Source of the DNA: Nitrospirota bacterium
GTDB taxonomy: Bacteria; Nitrospirota; Nitrospiria; Nitrospirales; UBA8639
Direction: 5' to 3'
Assembly: GCA_003233615.1 (NCBI GenBank)
Contig: QIMB01000014.1
Location: 1 to 17,822, forward strand
Length of the DNA: 17,822 bases
Below are positions 7,250 through 15,406 of this stretch, piece by piece (within the stretch, counting starts at the first letter, position 1; every line of letters starts with the position of its first letter). The notes below the pieces were generated by a model that ran no database searches, was not told where the DNA came from, and was given only the letters and a program-made list of their open reading frames with translations. The translations under genes and the position numbers were made by a program.

Positions 7250-7555
7250 ATGGGAGAGTGGATTCACATAGCGAAAACCGATGAGGTGGATGTGGGTAAT
7301 GGCATCGTCGTGGACGTAAAAGATAAGTGTTTGGCTGTGTTCAATGTGGACGGAGCGTTTCATGTGACGGATAATACGTGCCTTCATCGAGGCGGTCCGT
7401 TAGGTGAAGGTGATCTAGATGGAGAGACTGTGACCTGTCCATGGCACGGTTGGGAATATAATGTGAAAACTGGACATTGCGTGAACAATCCGTCCAGCAA
7501 TATCAAATCCTACACAACTGTTGTTGAAGAAGGCGCGGTTAAAATAGAATTATAG
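7250..7555 (+). CDS. Rieske-type [2Fe-2S] ferredoxin
   Basis: A 101-aa single-domain Rieske protein. The cluster ligands are clear: C44-L-H46 in CLHRGGPLGEG and C63-P-W-H66 in CPWHGWEYN. The extra disulfide cysteines of the bc1/b6f Rieske type (CTHLGC, CPCHGS) are missing, which marks it as a low-potential ferredoxin of the dioxygenase-ferredoxin or NirD-like group. It has no membrane anchor or signal peptide, so it should be a soluble cytoplasmic electron carrier. ATG at 7250 was chosen because AGGAGG (7240-7245) precedes it, with tight 4-nt spacing; an in-frame TTG at 7226 is less likely. No oxygenase, nitrite reductase or ferredoxin reductase lies nearby, so its partner is unknown. It is downstream of mrp but separated by about 255 bp that include a repeat. 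Confidence 0.92.
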   Translation: MGEWIHIAKTDEVDVGNGIVVDVKDKCLAVFNVDGAFHVTDNTCLHRGGPLGEGDLDGETVTCPWHGWEYNVKTGHCVNNPSSNIKSYTTVVEEGAVKIEL

Positions 7556-7613
7556 GCGACCTCGTCAATTGGCGCATCGCAATATCCTACCCACCTGCCA
7601 TTTTTAAGTTGAA

Positions 7614-9548
7614 TCAGGCGGTGATTTGATTCAGTGCCTGACTTAATTCTGCGAGTCGGAATGGTTTGGCCACGACGCCATGAAATCCAAACCGTGCGTA
7701 GTTTGAGAGCACCGTATCGTTGCAGTACCCACTGGCCACTATGGCTTTGACGTGCGGATCAAATTTCCGTAGTTGTTGCACGGTTTCTTTTCCGCCCAAG
7801 CCTCCCTTGACAGTTAAATCCAAAATGACAGCCTTAAATGGCTGATGCGCATGATACGCTTCTTGATAGCGTTCAAGCGCTTCATGTCCTTCGGCAACAC
7901 AGTGTACCTCGTATCCTAGGTGTCTGAGCATTTCGCCTAACACAAGGCGAATGGATTCTTCGTCATCCATAACCAGAACGCGTCCTTCTCCGACCAATGG
8001 TAATGGTGCAATCTGAGGGGTATCACTCATTTTCTTGGCTGCCGGTAGGTAAATGACAAAGGTTGAACCCTCGCCACGAATTGAAGCCGCGGTAATGGTG
8101 CCATGATGATTTTTGATGATGGAGTAGGCTGTACTCAAGCCAAGTCCACTGGACGTTGGTTTTGTTGTAAAGTACGGATCAAAAATCTTGGGCAAGACAT
8201 GAGGTGAAATGCCGTTGCCCGTATCTTGAAAAGTTAATCGAATGAAATTTCCCGGTGTTGACAGATTCTTTTGCTTGACCTGTCCAGCTGTGAGTGTGAC
8301 ATTTTTTCCGCAAATGGCGAGTGTGCCACCTGTGGGCATGGCTTGTTGTGCGTTGACGGCCAGATTGTGAATCACTTGGCTGATTTGTCCTTCATCGGCC
8401 TGGATGAGCCACATGTCTTCCGGGATGTCACATTGGCAGTGTATGGATGATCCTGAGAGGGCAAACGTCGCGGATTCAGAGATGACCTGCTGCAAGGCTG
8501 AGAGTTTTTTGAGGGGAGATCCTCCTTTCGCAAAGGTGAGGAGTTGTTGCGTGAGTTTTTTGGCATGCAGCGACGCATTCTCTGCTTCGGATAAGAAGGT
8601 GAATAACTGATCTCTGGAGTTCACCCAAGTTTTTGTCAGGGAAAGATTGCCCAGAATAGTAGTGAGGAGATTATTGAAGTCATGGGCAATGCCTCCAGCA
8701 AGAAGGCCTAAAGAATCCAATTTGCTGGCTTTCAGTCGTTCCTCATCGAGTTTGATTCGCTCGGTCATATCACGCAGAATCAATACGGCTCCTAAGAGGC
8801 TGCCGTCTGATCGTCGTAAAGGAGACACGTTATAGACCACCGGTCGTTCCCCTTTGGTCTGATCGAACAAGGGAAAATGATCAAGAGGGTGGAGCGGAGA
8901 GCCAACGTCTAGCACATGTGTGACGGGATGAGTGTCCTGTTCATTCACTCCTGCATGAAGAAATCGGACAACTTCCTCAATAGACCGCCCCATGGCGTCT
9001 TGCTGTTTCCATCCGCTCAGTTCTTCTGCCATGTGATTCATGTAGGTAATGCGGCCTCGTTGGTCGGTTGTGAAGACACCTTCCACAATTGAGGACAGTG
9101 TAATGGCCATGCGCTCGCGTTCCTCGCGCAAAGCCTCTTCGGTGAGACTGAGTCGTTGTTCCTGATTGATCTGCTCAAATGTTTGCGCCACAATTGTCGG
9201 AAGAAGTTCGATGAGACTGCTGTCTTTAATGAAATAATCGCGGGCGCCTTGCTTCATCATCTTTACCGCAAGACGTTCGTTGCCTTGACCTGTGATGACG
9301 ATAAACGGAAGTGTGAGAGCACGTTGGTTGAGAAGGTGGATGAGATCTTCGCCGGACATATCAGCGAGTTGTAAATCCAAAATGAGAAGATCGGCGTGAT
9401 GGTGTGAGAGCCACGTGATGGCTTCTTCACCACTATGAGCGAAGGCGGTCTGAAACCCTTCACGAGAGAGGCACCGTTGGATGAGAGAAATCAGACCTTG
9501 ATGGTCGTCAACGATTAAGACGGTGCGCGAATGAGATCGGTCCTCCAT
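7614..9548 (-). CDS. Hybrid sensor histidine kinase (REC-PAS-HisKA-HATPase-REC)
   Basis: A 644-aa cytoplasmic signalling protein without membrane segments. Domain order from the ATG: REC1 (about 9-122, phospho-acceptor D58, conserved K108); a helical linker; PAS (about 145-265); HisKA with H-box GGIAHDFNN and phospho-acceptor H289; HATPase_c (about 383-505) with N-box NLAVNAQQAMP, G1 DTGNGI, F-box FDPYFTTK and G2 GLGLS; and a C-terminal REC2 (about 522-640, acidic pair near D528/D529, acceptor D577, K628). The N-terminal receiver suggests control by another kinase, with internal relay through REC2. The start is set by AGGAGG 7 nt upstream of the ATG (9548); a TTG two codons earlier is unlikely. 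No DNA-binding regulator or Hpt is adjacent. It converges with the Rieske gene over 58 bp with no clear terminator. Confidence 0.95.
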   Translation of the reverse strand: MEDRSHSRTVLIVDDHQGLISLIQRCLSREGFQTAFAHSGEEAITWLSHHHADLLILDLQLADMSGEDLIHLLNQRALTLPFIVITGQGNERLAVKMMKQGARDYFIKDSSLIELLPTIVAQTFEQINQEQRLSLTEEALREERERMAITLSSIVEGVFTTDQRGRITYMNHMAEELSGWKQQDAMGRSIEEVVRFLHAGVNEQDTHPVTHVLDVGSPLHPLDHFPLFDQTKGERPVVYNVSPLRRSDGSLLGAVLILRDMTERIKLDEERLKASKLDSLGLLAGGIAHDFNNLLTTILGNLSLTKTWVNSRDQLFTFLSEAENASLHAKKLTQQLLTFAKGGSPLKKLSALQQVISESATFALSGSSIHCQCDIPEDMWLIQADEGQISQVIHNLAVNAQQAMPTGGTLAICGKNVTLTAGQVKQKNLSTPGNFIRLTFQDTGNGISPHVLPKIFDPYFTTKPTSSGLGLSTAYSIIKNHHGTITAASIRGEGSTFVIYLPAAKKMSDTPQIAPLPLVGEGRVLVMDDEESIRLVLGEMLRHLGYEVHCVAEGHEALERYQEAYHAHQPFKAVILDLTVKGGLGGKETVQQLRKFDPHVKAIVASGYCNDTVLSNYARFGFHGVVAKPFRLAELSQALNQITA

Positions 9549-9977
9549 GAACAACCCTCCTTCAACAGACTATCCAGGTAAAAGCACTCTGTGTGTCGAA
9601 CGTCACATTGGGAGAAAAATAAAGACGAATAGGACACAGAGCTCATCCCGAATTGATGAGAGAAGGGTAGAAAACCGAATGATGTGCCTGGCGGCACTGC
9701 ACGTGAATTCAGAAAGTTTTGTTGCTGAGCAACGCTGTACAAAATGTTCATGGCCGTACTGATCAAACAAAGAATGTCAAAAAAAGGAACGCGAAGTGTA
9801 GCGAAATCCAAAAAAGACTGCAAGGTTAAAATGAATTGGTTGCGGATATCGTTTGCGGGGCTACCGGAATATTTGCATTGTTGATATTCTGTGCATAACA
9901 ACAATCAGGCATGGCTTCCTCAGAATGTTCTTGATATCATTGAAGTAATTTAGCTTTTCCGGTTATCCCTAACCTAC
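9549..9977. other. Divergent intergenic region with a series of small hairpins
   Basis: About 430 bp between the hybrid kinase (minus) and the ABC operon (plus). Four perfect short inverted repeats are spread along it: CTCATC/GATGAG (9642-9660), GTGCC/GGCAC (9684-9697), GTTGC/GCAAC (9721-9733) and ATTGTTG/CAACAAT (9877-9905). A weak promoter-like pair TTGCAT (9874) and TAACAA (9897), spacing 17, faces the ABC operon. No credible gene is present. Confidence 0.5.
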
Positions 9978-12110
9978 ATGATTGTTAAACGTCTCCTTCT
10001 CTTCATTCCCCTTGTCCTCGTCCTTCTGCTACTCCAATCTTTTTTTTGGGTACCGACTTACGAAAATCAAGCGGCAGGAAACCCGAATCGTCTAGTGACC
10101 TATATTGAAGCCTCTAGTGGAGATGCGAAGATCCTCAACCCCATTTTGAATGCCGACTCGGCGAGTTCTGGAATTGTGAACCAAGTATTTGAGGGACTCT
10201 TGGATTTAGATGAGAATTTAGACTTACGCGGTCGCTTGGCAACCGATTGGCAGATTTTCGAACGGGCGTATCTTGTGGTGAACCCCTATCATCGGTTTCC
10301 TGATGGAACAGAGGTGACTGGAGCCAGGCTTTTTCAAAAAATACATGCAGCATGGAAAACAGGAACGGACGAAGGTCTGAAAAACTATGTCCAATCGCTT
10401 GAACTCTTGCCGGCTATTCAAAGGGAAGAGACTGTTTCTTTATTGTTGCCGAGTAAAGAGGGACGGCCGCAGCTCAAAGACGTACGTGTGACAGTAGATG
10501 TTCTGGAGCGAGTGGCCTTTACCCTTTCCCAGGTCGACCAAGATTTATTTGATCGTCTGAAACCCATTCTCGGGGAACAGTATTTTGAGCATTTTCCTTA
10601 TGAAGAAATGATTCGTCCTCAAGAAGATCTCACCAAAGAAATCGAACAGGCTCTGCGCGAAAAATTTCCAGAAATTCTTCCTGTCGGAGAGCATAACCCG
10701 ACCATTGTGTTACATCTTCGAGAGGGTGTGACGTTTCAAGATGGGCATGAATTCGATGCCGGCGATGTGAAATTTACGTATGAAGCGATCATGAATCCGA
10801 AAAACCTCTCGCCACGGACGCCGGATTTCGAGCCAATTAAAACCGTGGAGATTGTGGATAAATATACAGTGAAAATTATTTATAAGCGACTCTACTCCCC
10901 GGCGATCAATGCCTGGACGATGGGCATCCTTCCTGAGCATTTGCTCAATGATGTGGCTCTGACTCGTGAAAAACAAGAACGCGGTTTATCAGAGGACGCT
11001 CAAGAAAGCTTTGGGATGCGGGATAGTCAATTCAACCGTCATCCCATTGGCAGTGGACGATTTCAGTTTGTGGAATGGCAAGGGGATGAATTTATTCATC
11101 TCGAGCGTTTCGATACGTATTGGGAAGGCCCTGCCCAATATCAGGACTATTTCATGCGGATTATTCCTGAACTCTTTACGCAAGAAGTCGAGTTTCGCAC
11201 AGGAGCCATCGACTTTTACGGGGCACAACCACATCAGGTCGATCGCTATAAGAACGATTCCACGTATCAGTGGTTTTCCAGTTTAGGGTTTGCCTATACC
11301 TACATTGGCTATAACAATCGGAAACCCTTGTTTGCTGATGCGGACATTCGGAAGGCCTTAGGCATGGCGATCAATGTGGATGAAATCATTCAATATCTGA
11401 TGTATGAAGAAGGCGAACGCACTACTGGCCCCTATCCGAAAAATACCGAATGGTATGACCCTTCTATTCAACCCCTGCCCTACGATCCTCAAGAGGCACA
11501 AGTCATCTTTCATGATGCTGGTTGGCACAAGAATGAAGACGGCTGGTTAGAAAAGGATGGAAAGATTTTTCAATTTAACTTGATTACCAACAACGGAAAT
11601 CCGATTCGAAAAAATCTGATGATTATTGCGCAAAACGCGTGGAAAAAAATTGGAGTAAAAGTCAATACTCAAGTGTTTGAATGGGCTGTGTTTTTGGGAG
11701 ATTTCGTGAACACTGGAGACTTTGATGCTGTCGTATTGGGATGGAGCATGGGCATTGATCCTGATCTCTATCAAATTTGGCACTCGAGTCAGGCGGGTCC
11801 CCAGCAACTGAATTTTATGGGGTATACGAGTCAACGGGCGGATGAGCTCATTGTCCGTATTCGTCAAGAATATAATCGAGATCGGCAACGGCAGCTCACA
11901 CATGAACTGCATCGATTGATCCACGAGGACCAGCCTTATACATTCTTATATGCACCATTGAGTACGAGAGTGTTGGATAAAAAAATTGTATTAGTACAGG
12001 CAGGCGCTGACGGCAAGGAAGAATATAAAAAGATTTATCCCATGAAGAGTGGCGATCATACGTTTCTTTTTCATCAATGGCGCAAGCTGGAATTCACGCC
12101 GGACTTTTAG
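9978..12110 (+). CDS. ABC transporter substrate-binding protein, family 5, large form
   Basis: A 710-aa periplasmic-type binding protein of the peptide/nickel (SBP_bac_5) class, about 170-200 aa longer than usual. Family segments are ILNPILNADSASSGIVNQVFEGLL (start of the domain, res 52-75), LHLREGVTFQDGHEFDAGDV (245-264), PIGSGRFQFVEW (356-367) and the lobe-II region ADIRKALGMAINVDEIIQYL (455-474). The extra length lies mainly between res about 95 and 240, inside the first lobe, before the usual strand-turn-strand. The N-terminus is a long hydrophobic stretch (res 6-24) after MIVKR, with no lipobox cysteine and no clear signal peptidase site, so it is probably anchored as an uncleaved helix facing the periplasm. 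First gene of the transporter operon. ATG was chosen although no SD is visible. Confidence 0.93.
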   Translation: MIVKRLLLFIPLVLVLLLLQSFFWVPTYENQAAGNPNRLVTYIEASSGDAKILNPILNADSASSGIVNQVFEGLLDLDENLDLRGRLATDWQIFERAYLVVNPYHRFPDGTEVTGARLFQKIHAAWKTGTDEGLKNYVQSLELLPAIQREETVSLLLPSKEGRPQLKDVRVTVDVLERVAFTLSQVDQDLFDRLKPILGEQYFEHFPYEEMIRPQEDLTKEIEQALREKFPEILPVGEHNPTIVLHLREGVTFQDGHEFDAGDVKFTYEAIMNPKNLSPRTPDFEPIKTVEIVDKYTVKIIYKRLYSPAINAWTMGILPEHLLNDVALTREKQERGLSEDAQESFGMRDSQFNRHPIGSGRFQFVEWQGDEFIHLERFDTYWEGPAQYQDYFMRIIPELFTQEVEFRTGAIDFYGAQPHQVDRYKNDSTYQWFSSLGFAYTYIGYNNRKPLFADADIRKALGMAINVDEIIQYLMYEEGERTTGPYPKNTEWYDPSIQPLPYDPQEAQVIFHDAGWHKNEDGWLEKDGKIFQFNLITNNGNPIRKNLMIIAQNAWKKIGVKVNTQVFEWAVFLGDFVNTGDFDAVVLGWSMGIDPDLYQIWHSSQAGPQQLNFMGYTSQRADELIVRIRQEYNRDRQRQLTHELHRLIHEDQPYTFLYAPLSTRVLDKKIVLVQAGADGKEEYKKIYPMKSGDHTFLFHQWRKLEFTPDF

Positions 12111-12118
12111 GAGATAAG

Positions 12119-12151
12119 ATGTCACGCTATGGTGTGTTTGTAACGAATTAA
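12119..12151 (+). CDS. Possible 10-codon coupling peptide ahead of the first permease
   Basis: ATG at 12119 opens a 10-codon frame (MSRYGVFVTN) that stops at 12149-12151, two nt before the permease ATG. A good SD, AGGAG (12109-12113), overlaps the binding-protein stop and sits 5 nt from this ATG, whereas the permease ATG has no SD. The arrangement suits termination-reinitiation coupling. It may not encode a functional peptide. Confidence 0.35.
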   Translation: MSRYGVFVTN

Positions 12152-12153
12152 TT

Positions 12154-13116
12154 ATGTGGAATTTTATTCTTCGTAATATTGGGCAACGACTGATTCTCCT
12201 AATCATTGTGTCCTTTGTCGCGCATTCCTTTATTCACTTGGCGCCTGGAGAACCCAGCGAAGTGGATCCGATGAATCCACGAATGAAACCGGAAGATATC
12301 GCCAAGATACGCGCGGCCTTTCATTTAGATGATCCGCTACATGTGCAATATGCCTATTGGATTCGGGATTTGGCGTCTGGCGAATTGAAATCCTTTAAAG
12401 ATAGTCAGCCAGTCCTCCCGAAAATTTGGGATCGCTTTCTCAATTCTCTTCCACTGTTTATCTTGGCCACGATTTTAGTATGGACATGGGCCTTTCCGGC
12501 TGGGATTTATGGGGCGGTGTTTCGAGGCGGTGTGTATGATCGAGGAACCGTCTTTTTATCTTATGCGCTGATTTCCGTCCCTGGGTTTTTCTTGTCCTAT
12601 TTAGCCATTTTATGGGTGGTGGGATGGTTTGGTGTGCCCGTGATTAGTATTAAGACGTTTGGACTGGAGCATGCAGAGCCTGCCTATAAGATGATGGACC
12701 GTGTGTGGCATTTGGTCATTCCCTCCGTTATGGCAGCTATTGGAGGGATTGCCGTGTTGTCGCGATATGTCCGCTCTCAAATGTTAGAGGTCTTGAGCCA
12801 GGATTACGTGCGGACGGCTAGAGCCAAAGGCTTAGACGAAGATACGGTTATTTATGGTCATGCGCTTGGCAATGCGTTACTCCCTTTTGTGACAATGTTT
12901 GGTCTTTTGCTTCCGGGTCTGATTGGTGGGTCTGTCATCTTCGAGCAAATTTTTGCTTGGCCAGGATTGGGTCGGTTAGCGTACGAAGCCATTCTGGCAC
13001 GAGACTTTCCGATCATAATGACGTTGAACTTTATTGCGGCTGTCTTAACGTTGGCGGGCACGTTACTCTCGGATATTCTCTATGCGGTGGTGGATCCCAG
13101 AATTCGTTTGCATTAA
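12154..13116 (+). CDS. dppB: Peptide-type ABC transporter permease (DppB/OppB family)
   Basis: A 320-aa inner-membrane subunit with about six transmembrane helices. The first lies at res 10-30, followed by the usual periplasmic loop starting near PGEP. The coupling EAA-type loop lies at about 217-244 (DYVRTARAKGLDEDTVIYGH, then NALLP), and the family segment FEQIFAWPGLGRL at 263-275. The C-terminus is VVDPRIRLH, typical of DppB/OppB. It pairs with the second permease to form the translocation path. Start ATG 12154 matches the family N-terminus (MWNFILRNIGQRL) but lacks an SD; a 10-codon ORF with a strong SD ends 2 nt before it, suggesting coupled translation. Substrate class (peptide, nickel or other) cannot be fixed. 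Confidence 0.95.
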   Translation: MWNFILRNIGQRLILLIIVSFVAHSFIHLAPGEPSEVDPMNPRMKPEDIAKIRAAFHLDDPLHVQYAYWIRDLASGELKSFKDSQPVLPKIWDRFLNSLPLFILATILVWTWAFPAGIYGAVFRGGVYDRGTVFLSYALISVPGFFLSYLAILWVVGWFGVPVISIKTFGLEHAEPAYKMMDRVWHLVIPSVMAAIGGIAVLSRYVRSQMLEVLSQDYVRTARAKGLDEDTVIYGHALGNALLPFVTMFGLLLPGLIGGSVIFEQIFAWPGLGRLAYEAILARDFPIIMTLNFIAAVLTLAGTLLSDILYAVVDPRIRLH

Positions 13117-13123
13117 CGATAAT

Positions 13124-13142
13124 AATAGGACATATACCTATT
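13124..13142 (+). promoter_or_regulatory. Hairpin over the ribosome-binding region of the second permease
   Basis: AATAGG (13124-13129), 7-nt loop, CCTATT (13137-13142): a perfect 6-bp stem lying wholly in the 27-bp gap, ending 1 nt before the ATG at 13144. It holds the only SD-like sequence (AGGA) for that start, so it could restrain initiation there. Confidence 0.4.
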
Positions 13143-13143
13143 C

Positions 13144-14136
13144 ATGAATGGATCAAAATCATCCGCTTCGAGTCAGGCGGTTAGCATGTCCGTAGACTCC
13201 GAAGCCATGGCTCCTCCGGAAACGCCCTGGCAAGAATTCTTACGTATTTTCAAGAAAGATTACCAAGCGTTATTTGGATTTTGGGTGTTAATACTTCTGC
13301 TTGTTACCGCAGTAGCTGGAAAGGCATTCACGGAATGGTGGGTGCTCTTTGATCCTGAAGTTGTCCGACTAACTGACAAATTTCTTCCTCCTTTTTCAGT
13401 CCCATCATTAGATAGCCTGTCTGTCGACAGACCGTTTGGCGGCGTGTATCTCATGGGGACTGATGAATTGGGACGGGACGTATTTGCCCGCATGTTCCAA
13501 GGGTCCTTTGTGTCATTGTCCATTGGATTTGTCGCGGTTGGGATTTCTTTAGGAATTGGGATTCTATTGGGAGGTGTGGCTGGGTTTTACGGACATGTCA
13601 AGCTAGGATTTATTACCATTGAGACGCTCATCATGCGATTTACGGATGCCATGATGTGCTTTCCGACGTTTTTTCTCATTCTAACTGCGGTGGCTCTATT
13701 ACCTCCAAGCATCTACACCATCATGATCATTATCGGATTGTTCAGTTGGATGGGAACGGCACGATTTGTCAGGGCAGAATTTTTGTCGATTCGAGAACAG
13801 GATTATGTGATAGCCGCGAAGGCATTGGGGATACCCGAAGTCCGGATTATTTTTCGTCATATGGTCCCTAATGCGTTAGCGCCTGTGTTTGTGTCAGCCA
13901 CTATTGGCGTAGCCTCCGCTATTCTGACGGAATCGGGTTTGAGTTTTTTGGGGTTTGGAGTTCCACCTCCAGATGCCACCTGGGGAAATATTCTCTCCGA
14001 TGGCAAAGGATTTATTTTTGACGCGCCTTGGCTCTTTTTTATTCCTGGCATGGCGATTTTTGTTGTTGTACTAGCCTTTAATCTTGTGGGGGAGGGTTTA
14101 CGTGAGGCCCTTAATCCCAAATTGCGAAGTCGATAA
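13144..14136 (+). CDS. dppC: Peptide-type ABC transporter permease (DppC/OppC family)
   Basis: A 330-aa inner-membrane subunit. A polar, Ser-rich N-terminus precedes the first helix (about res 43-60). The OppC-type periplasmic segment follows, with GTDELGRDVFARMFQG (105-120). The EAA coupling loop is EQDYVIAAKALGIPEVRIIF (218-237), continuing to PNALAP. The segment ESGLSFLGFGVPPP (263-276) and the C-terminal GEGLREALNPKLR (317-329) complete the family pattern. ATG 13144 is used here, but an in-frame ATG at 13186 has an AGGCGG (13175-13180) 5 nt upstream and would give 316 aa; both leave the family core intact. It lies 27 bp after the first permease, and its stop (TAA) directly abuts the ATG of the next ATPase gene, so the order in one transcript is clear. 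Confidence 0.95.
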   Translation: MNGSKSSASSQAVSMSVDSEAMAPPETPWQEFLRIFKKDYQALFGFWVLILLLVTAVAGKAFTEWWVLFDPEVVRLTDKFLPPFSVPSLDSLSVDRPFGGVYLMGTDELGRDVFARMFQGSFVSLSIGFVAVGISLGIGILLGGVAGFYGHVKLGFITIETLIMRFTDAMMCFPTFFLILTAVALLPPSIYTIMIIIGLFSWMGTARFVRAEFLSIREQDYVIAAKALGIPEVRIIFRHMVPNALAPVFVSATIGVASAILTESGLSFLGFGVPPPDATWGNILSDGKGFIFDAPWLFFIPGMAIFVVVLAFNLVGEGLREALNPKLRSR

Positions 14137-15117
14137 ATGGAATCTAGCGTTCCTCCCCTTTTACAGGTGTCCAATCTTCGAACGTCGTTTTTTACAGACA
14201 AAGGCGAAATTAAAGCCGTTGATGATGTGAGCTTTTCCCTGTTTGGTGGACAGACACTGGCTCTAGTGGGGGAGTCGGGTTGTGGAAAGTCGGTGACGGC
14301 CTTATCAATTATGCGATTACTGTCTTCACCAGGCCGTGTGGTTGGGGGGATGATCAACTTTAAGGGACAAGATCTGTTGAGCCTGCCCGAACCAGCTATG
14401 CGCAAGATACGAGGAAAGTCCATTGCCATGGTTTTTCAGGAACCCATGACTTCTTTGAATCCGGTCATGCGGATAGGTGCTCAAATAGGGGAAGTGTTAC
14501 AGATCCATACGGATCTTTCGAAACACGAGATTCGGCAAGAAGTCATTGGGTTGTTAGAGAAAGTTCGCATTGCGTCGCCAGAAGAACGCATCAATCAATA
14601 TGCCCATGAAATGTCGGGGGGCATGAAGCAACGTGTGATGATTGCAATGGCTTTAGCTTGCAAACCGGACTTGCTGATTGCCGATGAGCCAACAACGGCG
14701 TTAGATGTCACCATTCAAGCACAAATTTTAGATTTACTGGCCGATCTTCAAAAAGACTTAGGCATGGCCATTTTACTGATCACGCATAATTTAGGTGTTG
14801 TCGCGCAATTTGCACAAGATGTGATTGTGATGTACGCCAGCAAGATTGCAGAACGGGCCGAGGTGAAAGAACTATTTCACCATCCGAGCCATCCCTATAC
14901 GCGTGCACTCTTGAAGTCGTTACCAAGACCTGGAGAGCGGCAGATGCGGTTAGAGGCCATTCCTGGGACCGTGCCTTCGCCCTTGCAATATCCAACTGGA
15001 TGTCATTTTGCCTCACGATGCGCTGAAGTGTTGGATCAATGCCCCACGCAACCGCCTCCGACTATTCAGATTGGGGAAAGCCACGAGTCAGTGTGTTGGT
15101 TGCATGAATCGAAATAA
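14137..15117 (+). CDS. dppD: Oligopeptide/dipeptide ABC transporter ATPase (DppD/OppD family)
   Basis: A 326-aa ATP-hydrolysing subunit. Walker A GESGCGKS (45-52), Q-loop FQEPMTSLNP (100-109), signature MSGGMKQR (159-166), Walker B LLIADEPT (179-186) and switch His H217 are all intact. The C-terminal Opp/Dpp extension is present (HPYTRALLKSLPRPG, 252-266), with four cysteines C289, C295, C302 and C320. In structurally studied Dpp ATPases the equivalent cysteines hold a [4Fe-4S] cluster. The gene starts at the base after the dppC stop, so translation is coupled. Its downstream partner ATPase is not adjacent: about 290 bp with an inverted-repeat element separate them. Confidence 0.96.
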   Translation: MESSVPPLLQVSNLRTSFFTDKGEIKAVDDVSFSLFGGQTLALVGESGCGKSVTALSIMRLLSSPGRVVGGMINFKGQDLLSLPEPAMRKIRGKSIAMVFQEPMTSLNPVMRIGAQIGEVLQIHTDLSKHEIRQEVIGLLEKVRIASPEERINQYAHEMSGGMKQRVMIAMALACKPDLLIADEPTTALDVTIQAQILDLLADLQKDLGMAILLITHNLGVVAQFAQDVIVMYASKIAERAEVKELFHHPSHPYTRALLKSLPRPGERQMRLEAIPGTVPSPLQYPTGCHFASRCAEVLDQCPTQPPPTIQIGESHESVCWLHESK

Positions 15118-15149
15118 ATATAGACGGAAAATCCGCGTGCATGTGTTTC

Positions 15150-15345
15150 CCATCGCCCCTTTGGGGAGAGGGTAGGGTGAGGGGGGAAGATGTCAAAAAT
15201 ACCATTGCAAGGCCAAAATAAAATCAACATCCATTGTAATCCTACTCATGCATGACATGTATGGATAGTAATTAGGTGGTTCTCTTTTGTCAGTGTTCAC
15301 CCTCACCTCAATCCTTTCCCTAACAGGGAGAGGAAGGGAGTCCTA
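15150..15345. repeat. MITE-like element with inverted GGGAGAGGG..GGGTGAGGG ends
   Basis: The left end (15151-15186) has CCCC-TTT-GGGG (15156-15166) followed by AGAGGGTAGGGTGAGGG. The right end (15298-15337) is its inverse, with CACCCTCACC and TCCCT-AAC-AGGGA (15317-15329). About 130 bp of AT-rich sequence lies between them. This unit matches a repeat scattered through intergenic regions of many bacteria. It sits inside the ABC operon, between the two ATPase genes. No transposase and no clear target duplication are seen. Confidence 0.65.
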
Positions 15346-15406
15346 TGGAGCAAAGAAAAGACACAAAGGACATGTTTTCTCATAGAACAAAGCCGGTGCA
15401 TTTCAT

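Noticed and set aside
9515..9904. 129-codon open frame on the minus strand upstream of the hybrid kinase
   Set aside because: It overlaps the kinase start in another frame, has no SD or domain, and its composition looks non-coding.
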